From: Candidatus Omnitrophota bacterium
GTDB taxonomy: Bacteria > Hinthialibacterota > Hinthialibacteria > Hinthialibacterales > Hinthialibacteraceae
Length of the DNA: 37,134 nucleotides
Direction: 5' to 3'
Assembly: GCA_016934335.1 (NCBI GenBank)
Contig: JAFGTC010000171.1
Span: forward strand, 1 to 37,134
In this document: positions 31,778 to 37,134 of the stretch, piece after piece
Layout: each line of letters starts with the position of its first letter
Position numbering within the stretch: the stretch's first letter is position 1
Position numbers and translations under genes: made by a program
The notes under the pieces: generated by a model
Databases searched by the model: none
Told to the model about the DNA's origin: nothing
What the model saw: the letters and a program-made list of their open reading frames with translations, nothing else

Positions 31778-33444
31778 TGAAATTACTTTTCAACATGATT
31801 GCTTTTTCTTTGATTACATGCGGAGCGGTTTATTCTTTTTATAGCATACAATCGAACCATGAAATCGCTCAGAGCAATGCGCATGCGGGTCATGCGCATG
31901 CGCAGAATCCGGATGAAAATGAAGCCGGTTCCCATGCAGAGCACGATTTTGAGCAGCATGCAAATGAGCTAGAGTCTGCCAACGAGATCTTTATTCCGCC
32001 AAGCGAACGGGATCCGAAGCGCTTGTGGTGCAATGAGCATAGCGTCTATGAAGACGAGTGCGTGATTTGCCATCCTGAAATAGCAAATAAGCAATTCGAT
32101 CATTCCGGCGAGAAGGCGAATCCTTACTCAGGACATGATCATGAAAGCGCCGCCGGAGAGCATGTTGAATTAGATTCTCATGCAGAGCACGGCCCAGAAG
32201 GATATGCAGACGAACAGTTAGAAAATACAGGCGATCTCCATGCGGGACATGATCATGAAAGCGTTGGACACATCGAAACCGCTGAAGGATTATTCTGCGC
32301 TGAACATCGAGTTCTTGAAGAACAATGCGGAATTTGTCAACCTCAACTTGCCGGCCATCTGCGCCCCGGAGAAAGCATGAAAGTGCGTCTGCCTTCCGTT
32401 CAATCCGCAGCAATGGCGGGCATACAGACTGGGAAGCCGATTGAAGGAAACACCGATAGTCAATTCGAATTCTTGTGTGAAATTAATTTTAACGAATCCC
32501 GCGTCGCCCATATATCACCGTTGGCGAATGGCGTCATACAAAAAGTACATATCGATTATGGAGACATGGTTACAGAAGGCCAGGTTCTTTTAGAGACCGC
32601 CTCGACGGAAATTGCGAAAGCCAAAAGTGATTATTTCAAAGCCATCGATCAGGAGCGGTTGAAGCGAATCACATTCGAACGAGAAAAAGAACTCAAGGAT
32701 AAAAATATCTCCGCACGACAAGATTTTCAACAAGCGGAAGCGGAATATCAAGTTGCTCAAGCCGAAAGGATGACTGCGCATCAACAATTGATGAACTACG
32801 GTTTATCCGAAGAGGAAATTGAATTGATCAGCGCGAAGCGCTCTACATCCTCCACATTGAAGCTGCGGGCGCCTTTCAGCGGCGCCGTGATAGAAAAACA
32901 CGCGGTTCTCGGGGAGGCGGCCGCGGCGGGGGATGCGCTGCTCAAAATCGCAGATCTTACAACCATGTGGCTGACGCTGACCATTCCAGAATCACAAATA
33001 TCTTCTGTGCAAATAAATGACAGCATTATTGCAGAGTTTTCAAATCTTCCGGGCGTCTCCGTGCAAGGAGAAATAAACTGGATCTCGCCGCAGGTCAATA
33101 AAAACACCCGCATGATCCAGGCTAGAGCATTAGTCAATAATGTTGAAGGAAAACTCCGCCATGGTTTTTACGGCAAGGCGCGCCTTGTTGAACAGAATGC
33201 CGAGTCGCAATTACTGGTTCCACGGGATTCGGTGCAACAAATCGATGGGAAGCCATTTGTTTTTGTAAAACAGGAAAACGATTTGTTTGAACTGAGACGA
33301 ATCACGCCCGGGAGAAAATCCAGTCATCAAATTGAAATTCTATCCGGTTTAAATCCCAACGATGAGATAGTAGTCGCAAGCAGTTTTTCATTGAAATCTG
33401 AATTTTTAAAATCCAGGTTTGGCGCCGGATGCGCGCATGATTGA
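31774..33444 (+). CDS. czcB: CzcB-type periplasmic adaptor with duplicated Cys/His metal-binding N-terminus
   Basis: 556 residues, longer than typical adaptors because of a roughly 200-residue N-terminal extension. After a signal anchor (1-25) comes a His/Glu-rich region (HAGHAH, SHAEHDFEQHA) and the module LWCNEHSVYEDECVICHPE (C86, H89, C96, C99). A second copy follows, with GHDH, SHAEH and LFCAEHRVLEEQCGICQP (C175, H178, C185, C188). The core adaptor follows: barrel strand INFNESRVAHISPLANGVIQ, lipoyl-like HIDYGDMVTEGQVLLETAS, a helical hairpin, and the closing barrel TPGRKSSHQIEILSGLNPND. It bridges pump and outer-membrane factor; the modules probably capture metal. AGGAG 8 nt upstream supports the start. 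Confidence 0.9.
   Translation: MMKLLFNMIAFSLITCGAVYSFYSIQSNHEIAQSNAHAGHAHAQNPDENEAGSHAEHDFEQHANELESANEIFIPPSERDPKRLWCNEHSVYEDECVICHPEIANKQFDHSGEKANPYSGHDHESAAGEHVELDSHAEHGPEGYADEQLENTGDLHAGHDHESVGHIETAEGLFCAEHRVLEEQCGICQPQLAGHLRPGESMKVRLPSVQSAAMAGIQTGKPIEGNTDSQFEFLCEINFNESRVAHISPLANGVIQKVHIDYGDMVTEGQVLLETASTEIAKAKSDYFKAIDQERLKRITFEREKELKDKNISARQDFQQAEAEYQVAQAERMTAHQQLMNYGLSEEEIELISAKRSTSSTLKLRAPFSGAVIEKHAVLGEAAAAGDALLKIADLTTMWLTLTIPESQISSVQINDSIIAEFSNLPGVSVQGEINWISPQVNKNTRMIQARALVNNVEGKLRHGFYGKARLVEQNAESQLLVPRDSVQQIDGKPFVFVKQENDLFELRRITPGRKSSHQIEILSGLNPNDEIVVASSFSLKSEFLKSRFGAGCAHD
32131..32263. repeat. Direct repeat within the adaptor gene
   Basis: 19 bases beginning GGACATGATCATGAAAGCG occur identically at 32131-32149 and 32245-32263, 114 bp (38 codons) apart and in frame. 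Both encode GHDHES. They show that the metal-binding region grew by internal duplication. Confidence 0.8.
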
Positions 33445-33455
33445 CAGGTTAAACT

Positions 33456-36400
33456 ATGTTACATAATCTTATAGAATTCACTCTCAAAAACCGCTTGGCG
33501 ATTTTGCTGCTATTCGGATTGATCGTCGGTGCGGGAATATTGACTTTGATGCGATTGCCCATTGACGCATTTCCCGACACAACGCCGGTGCAAGTTCAGA
33601 TCAATACAGTCGCGCCGGCGTTGAATCCCGTAGAAATCGAACAGCAGGTAACCGTCAACATCGAATTGGCGATTTCAGGCATCCCCGGCTTAGTGGAAGT
33701 CCGCTCCATCTCAAAATTCGGGCTATCGCAAGTTGTCGCCACTTTTTCCGACGATGCATCGGTCTATGATTCACGGCAATTTATTATGGAGCGTTTAGCC
33801 GGCGTCGATTTGCCGGAAGGAATCGGGAAGCCTGAATTGGGACCCATCTCCACGGGATTGGGAGAAGTGTTTCATTACACTGTGCAATCAACCGATCCTG
33901 GACGCAGTCTGGATGAATTGCGCGTCATTCAAGATTGGATTATCAAACCTGAGCTCAGCAAAGTTCCCGGCGTCGCAGAGATCAACTCATGGGGAGGCTT
34001 GGAACGGCAGTATCATGTCATCGTCTCTCCCGAATCGCTTGTGAAATATAACTTGACTTTCGATGATGTGTTTGAAGCGTTGAACCAAAACAATCGAAAT
34101 GTAGGCGGGGGGCAAATTGTAAGCGCCGGTGAAACCCAACTGGTGCATGGTTTGGGCCGGGTTCATACTCTCCATGAAATAGGCGACATCGTCATTAAAT
34201 CCTTTGACGGCTCTCCAGTCAAAGTAAATGATATTGCGGAAATATCCATTGGTCATGAGATCCGCCGCGGGGGTGTGACAGCGCAAGGAAACGGCCAGGT
34301 TATTCTTGGTCTTGGATTTATGTTGATGGGCGAAAATAGCCAGAATGTTGCAGAAGGGTTGCGCGAAAAACTAATCGCCACTCAAAGCGCGCTGCCCGAT
34401 GACGTCAAGGTTGAAACGGTGTATGACCGCACGAATCTGGTGACCGAAGTGATTCATACAGTGCAACACAATCTCACTGCCGGCGCCATTCTTGTCATTA
34501 TTGTTCTGTTCCTGCTGCTGGGAAATGTAAGGGCGGGGATTCTCGTCGCCATCGCGATCCCTGTTTCCATGATCTTCGCCGTATTGGGAATGTATCAAAT
34601 GTCGATTGCCGCGAGTCTGCTGAGTTTGGGCGCCATTGATTTTGGAATTTTAGTGGATGGCTCTGTTGTGACGACGGAACGAAACATGAGGAAAATTTCC
34701 GAGAAACAATCAATTCTTGGAAGGCCGCTGACGCAATCGGAGCGAATTCAATCCATCGTTGAATCCACGCAAGAGGTTGCGAGGCCCATCTTGTTTGGCA
34801 TGAGCATTATTATTCTGGTCTTTCTTCCGATTCTTTCTCTACAAGGCATCGAAGGAAAAATGTTCCGGCCCATGGCTTGGACATTTATATTCGCACTGAT
34901 CGGCGGTTTGCTGACAGCATTGTTTTTATCCCCCATTCTTTCTTATTACTTACTGCCTAAGCGGTCTTCAGAGAAAGAAGGATGGTTTGACCGTTTTTTA
35001 CACGGCCTGTATGGAATGATCCTGAAACTGGCATTCCAAACAAAGGCCGTACTGTTATACGCCGTCATTCTTTTGCTGGCCGTCACAGCCTATATGGCCT
35101 CGACGCTGGGGGGGGAGTTTATCCCCAAACTTAGTGAAGGAGCCATTGTGATCAATGTTATTCGGTTGGCGGGAGTTGATATTGATGAAGCCATGAAATC
35201 CAACTCCCGTCTTGAACAAATACTACTCGATCATTTTCCTGATGAGATCCGGTATGTGTGGAGCCGTGTTGGAACAGCCGAAACAGCGACCGATCCTATG
35301 GGGATTGAATTGACGGACGTCTATTTCGATTTGCATCCGCGGGAACAATGGAAAAAAGCCGAAACCCAAGCTGAACTTGTGGAAAAGATACAAGCCGCCT
35401 TATCCGGTTTTCCCGGAATCAATATGGCGTTTACTCAACCGATTGAGTTGAGGTTTAACGAATTGATCACGGGGATACGAGCCGATATCGGCATAAAAAT
35501 ATTCGGCGACGATCTGGATGAGTTGGTGCGATTAAGCGATGAAGTTCAACAAACTCTATCATCCATCGAGGGAGCAGCCGATGTTTCCGGCGAGCAAGTG
35601 ATCGGCCAACCCAATTTAAAAATTCAAGTGAACCAGGATCAAATCGCCCGTTATGGAATTCCGGCTAAAAACGTTTTAGACGTCATTCAATCCGTTGGAT
35701 ACCGGCATGCGGGAGAGATTTTTGAAGGGCAGCGCAGTTTTCCATTAGTGATGCGGCTGCCCGATAAACAACGGAGCGACGTTGACGCGTTGGCGAATAC
35801 TTTAATTCCAACGGAAATCGGCCCTATTGTACCTCTAAAAAATGTCGCCGACTTGGAAGAAGTTGGAGGCCCTTCACAGATCAACCGGGAATGGAGCCGC
35901 CGTTTAATCCGCGTCCAGTGCAATGTTCGAGGACGGGATGTCGCTTCATTTGTTCAGGAAGCGCAACAAGCAATTTCCAGCCAAGTGCAACTTCCCGAAG
36001 GATATGTGATTAATTGGGGGGGACAATTTGAAAACCTCGAACGCTCAAAGCGGCGATTCATGATTGTGGTTCCATTGACATTATTATTAATATTCATTCT
36101 TCTCTATTTCAGTTTGAACCGGCTGCGCGATGTTTTGATCATTTATACGGGAATACCTTTCGCCGCCATTGGAGGCGTCTATGCCTTATGGATGAGAGAC
36201 CTGCCTTTCAGCGTGAGTGCGGCGATAGGATTTATCGCGTTAAGCGGTATAGCGGTTCTAAACGGCCAGGTATTGGCCGCCGCCATCCAATCGATGTTGA
36301 AGGATGGGCGCCAACTTAAAGACGCCGTTCTCCAGGCGGCCCAACAAAGACTCAGGCCGGTGCTGGCCACGGCGATAACAGACGCCGCCGGTTTTATCCC

Positions 36401-36581
36401 CATGGCGATTTCAACGGGAGTTGGGGCGGAGGTGCAACGCCCCCTTGCCACAGTCGTTGTAGGTGGAGTCATTACATCCACAATACTGACTCTCGTGATT
36501 TTGCCTGTGCTGTATACGATTTTTGGAAAAACAGTTTCTCACTCTGATCGTGAACAGAATCCATTATCCAAAGAGAAATAG
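33456..36581 (+). CDS. czcA: CzcA-type heavy-metal efflux RND pump
   Basis: 1041 residues, the family's normal length, starting 11 nt after the adaptor stop. It has the HME-RND N-terminus (LKNRLAILLLFGLIVGAGI, then RLPIDAFPDTTPVQVQI), two large periplasmic loops and twelve predicted membrane helices. The proton-relay segment in TM4 reads IDFGILVDGSVVTTER, with D395, D401 and E408 matching the three acidic residues essential in Cupriavidus CzcA. That pattern is typical of pumps for divalent ions (Zn, Co, Cd, Ni) rather than the Cu/Ag CusA type; the exact ion is not determinable. The C-terminal GFIALSGIAVLNGQVL and DAAGFIPMAISTGVGAEVQR motifs are also typical. It works with the preceding CzcB and CzcC proteins. 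Confidence 0.93.
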   Translation: MLHNLIEFTLKNRLAILLLFGLIVGAGILTLMRLPIDAFPDTTPVQVQINTVAPALNPVEIEQQVTVNIELAISGIPGLVEVRSISKFGLSQVVATFSDDASVYDSRQFIMERLAGVDLPEGIGKPELGPISTGLGEVFHYTVQSTDPGRSLDELRVIQDWIIKPELSKVPGVAEINSWGGLERQYHVIVSPESLVKYNLTFDDVFEALNQNNRNVGGGQIVSAGETQLVHGLGRVHTLHEIGDIVIKSFDGSPVKVNDIAEISIGHEIRRGGVTAQGNGQVILGLGFMLMGENSQNVAEGLREKLIATQSALPDDVKVETVYDRTNLVTEVIHTVQHNLTAGAILVIIVLFLLLGNVRAGILVAIAIPVSMIFAVLGMYQMSIAASLLSLGAIDFGILVDGSVVTTERNMRKISEKQSILGRPLTQSERIQSIVESTQEVARPILFGMSIIILVFLPILSLQGIEGKMFRPMAWTFIFALIGGLLTALFLSPILSYYLLPKRSSEKEGWFDRFLHGLYGMILKLAFQTKAVLLYAVILLLAVTAYMASTLGGEFIPKLSEGAIVINVIRLAGVDIDEAMKSNSRLEQILLDHFPDEIRYVWSRVGTAETATDPMGIELTDVYFDLHPREQWKKAETQAELVEKIQAALSGFPGINMAFTQPIELRFNELITGIRADIGIKIFGDDLDELVRLSDEVQQTLSSIEGAADVSGEQVIGQPNLKIQVNQDQIARYGIPAKNVLDVIQSVGYRHAGEIFEGQRSFPLVMRLPDKQRSDVDALANTLIPTEIGPIVPLKNVADLEEVGGPSQINREWSRRLIRVQCNVRGRDVASFVQEAQQAISSQVQLPEGYVINWGGQFENLERSKRRFMIVVPLTLLLIFILLYFSLNRLRDVLIIYTGIPFAAIGGVYALWMRDLPFSVSAAIGFIALSGIAVLNGQVLAAAIQSMLKDGRQLKDAVLQAAQQRLRPVLATAITDAAGFIPMAISTGVGAEVQRPLATVVVGGVITSTILTLVILPVLYTIFGKTVSHSDREQNPLSKEK

Positions 36582-36586
36582 GATAA

Positions 36587-36610
36587 GGAATGGAACATTT
36601 CAGTTTTTTT
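36587..36610 (+). terminator. Weak intrinsic terminator after the efflux operon
   Basis: GGAATG (36587-36592) and CATTTC (36596-36601) can pair over 6 bp with one G-T wobble around a 3-nt loop, and seven T follow at 36604-36610. It starts 5 bp after the pump's stop codon. The stem is AT-rich and short. Confidence 0.4.
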
Positions 36611-36781
36611 ATTATTCTCAAACGGGCCAACTTTCTGGAAACAGCGATCAGCCAAAGCGCAACACGCGATAGATGATCGTAAAATATTGCGGATTAAACC
36701 AGTAAAACATGATCGGAGGGGTTGACCAGAGCCGATAAAGGATAAAAATCTTGTGGCAGTATAAGAAATGGTCATAAACAA

Positions 36782-36855
36782 GCGCCGGTGGCTCAATTGG
36801 ATAGAGCACCTGACTTCGGATCAGGCGGTTAGGGGTTCGAGTCCCTTCCGGCGCG
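36782..36855 (+). tRNA. tRNA-Arg (anticodon UCG)
   Basis: A complete cloverleaf: acceptor GCGCCGG/CCGGCGC (7 bp), D-stem GCTC/GAGC, anticodon stem CCTGA/TCAGG with loop CTTCGGA giving anticodon TCG (36816-36818), variable loop CGGTT, T-stem AGGGG/CCCTT with loop TTCGAGT, and discriminator G. CCA is not encoded. The anticodon reads CGN Arg codons, chiefly CGA. It lies at the junction between the efflux operon and a region with phage-like features. Confidence 0.96.
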
Positions 36856-36906
36856 GCCTGAAAAGACTAGACTTACGATCGATTCCCTTCCCTCCCAAAA
36901 TTAGCC

Positions 36907-36941
36907 GGGGTAAAACTGGGGTAAAATTCCTCTGGGGTAAA
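36907..36941 (+). repeat. Three short direct repeats next to the tRNA
   Basis: GGGGTAAA occurs at 36907-36914, 36918-36925 and 36934-36941, starting 51 bp after the tRNA. Clustered short direct repeats beside a tRNA 3' end may be arm-type integrase sites of an integrated element, but no integrase is in view. Confidence 0.5.
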
Positions 36942-36945
36942 CTAC

Positions 36946-36973
36946 AAAAAAAAGCCCCCGTGCAGGCCGGGGG
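36946..36973 (-). terminator. Rho-independent terminator of the minus-strand partial gene
   Basis: On the minus strand a CCCCCG/CGGGGG stem (36968-36973 with 36955-36960) and 7-nt loop is followed by an eight-T run (complement of 36946-36953). It lies 29 bp after the stop of the partial gene at 37003. Confidence 0.85.
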
Positions 36974-37002
36974 AGGAGGCATAGCATCGCATCGTCGGAT
37001 CG

Positions 37003-37134
37003 CTATTGCTTGTTTTTCGTTGATGAAACGTCGACGTAGGACTGCCCGCCTAAATAGGTCATCACGATGCCCGCGATGGAGGCGATCTCCGCGTCGGACA
37101 GTTCCACGCCGGTTAACGACGCGATGATGATCGA
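37003..37134 (-). CDS. C-terminus of a phage-like small membrane protein (start outside window)
   Basis: 43 residues before the TAG stop (complement of 37003-37005) are visible: a segment IIIASLTGVELSDAEIASI, then AGIVMTYLGGQSYVD and a basic tail STKNKQ. The pattern of a hydrophobic helix, an acidic turn, and a second helix ending Y-x-x-G-Q-x-x-V-D recalls short holin-like or other conserved small membrane proteins of tailed phages. It is too short for the general track of longer frames but is followed by a clear terminator, so it is very probably real. Function cannot be assigned from this piece; the phage link is by resemblance. Confidence 0.65.
   Translation of the reverse strand, partial: SIIIASLTGVELSDAEIASIAGIVMTYLGGQSYVDVSSTKNKQ

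Noticed and set aside
36768..37127. 119-codon open frame crossing the tRNA
   Set aside because: Runs through the tRNA-Arg gene and the terminator and antisense to the partial phage-like gene; no plausible product.
1..37134. CRISPR array, insertion sequence, or rRNA
   Set aside because: No regularly spaced repeats, transposase motifs or rRNA segments were found on either strand.

Overview
This looks like a chromosomal fragment from an uncultured, Gram-negative, polysaccharide-degrading bacterium. The gene types are those of the PVC/Hydrogenedentes/Sumerlaeota/Lentisphaerae kind: secreted oxidoreductases of the Gfo/Idh/MocA family with Tat-like leaders, a formylglycine-type sulfatase, a DUF4838 protein, a PQQ-propeller/methyltransferase fusion and a GspG-like pseudopilin. 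The outer-membrane factor of an RND pump supports a Gram-negative envelope. The phylum is an inference from gene content and cannot be fixed from this window.

Region A (1-19240) is a catabolic island of mostly exported enzymes on alternating strands. In order: the 3' end of an alpha-galactosidase-like glycosidase; a URO-D-like methyltransferase-family protein; a Gfo/Idh/MocA oxidoreductase; a pseudopilin; an oligogalacturonate-lyase-like (PL22-like) beta-propeller; a sulfatase; the PQQ-propeller/methyltransferase fusion; a pectate-lyase-superfamily beta-helix; a second Gfo/Idh/MocA protein; two large secreted proteins that look like unclassified glycoside hydrolases, separated by a secreted prenyltransferase-like alpha-toroid protein. 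No SusC/SusD pair, transporter or regulator is present. The set fits stepwise attack on sulfated and/or uronate-containing polysaccharide, with the substrate unknown. REP-like hairpins occur at two intergenic places.

Region B (19241-24638) holds a decayed carbohydrate-binding-module fragment. Next is a 118-aa helical protein of unknown function behind a near-perfect sigma-54 promoter with an adjoining 14-bp palindrome. It ends with a minus-strand cluster of two cytidylate-kinase-like proteins bracketing a TauE/SafE permease. This cluster is the best candidate for an undescribed system: one kinase-like protein carries a BON domain and a degenerate P-loop, the other an intact P-loop and two C-terminal membrane helices.

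Region C (24639-29780) has a PhoD-like phosphatase facing a DUF4838 protein. Region D (29971-36610) is a heavy-metal efflux operon: a palindromic operator-like site, a small cysteine-rich secreted protein, a CzcC-type outer-membrane factor, a CzcB-type adaptor with duplicated Cys/His metal-binding modules, and a CzcA-type RND pump with the divalent-metal D/D/E motif. By eye, the kinase/TauE and efflux blocks are AT-richer than the catabolic genes.

Region E (36782-end) is a tRNA-Arg(UCG) followed by short direct repeats, a minus-strand terminator and the C-terminus of a phage-like small membrane protein. It may be the edge of an element integrated at the tRNA.
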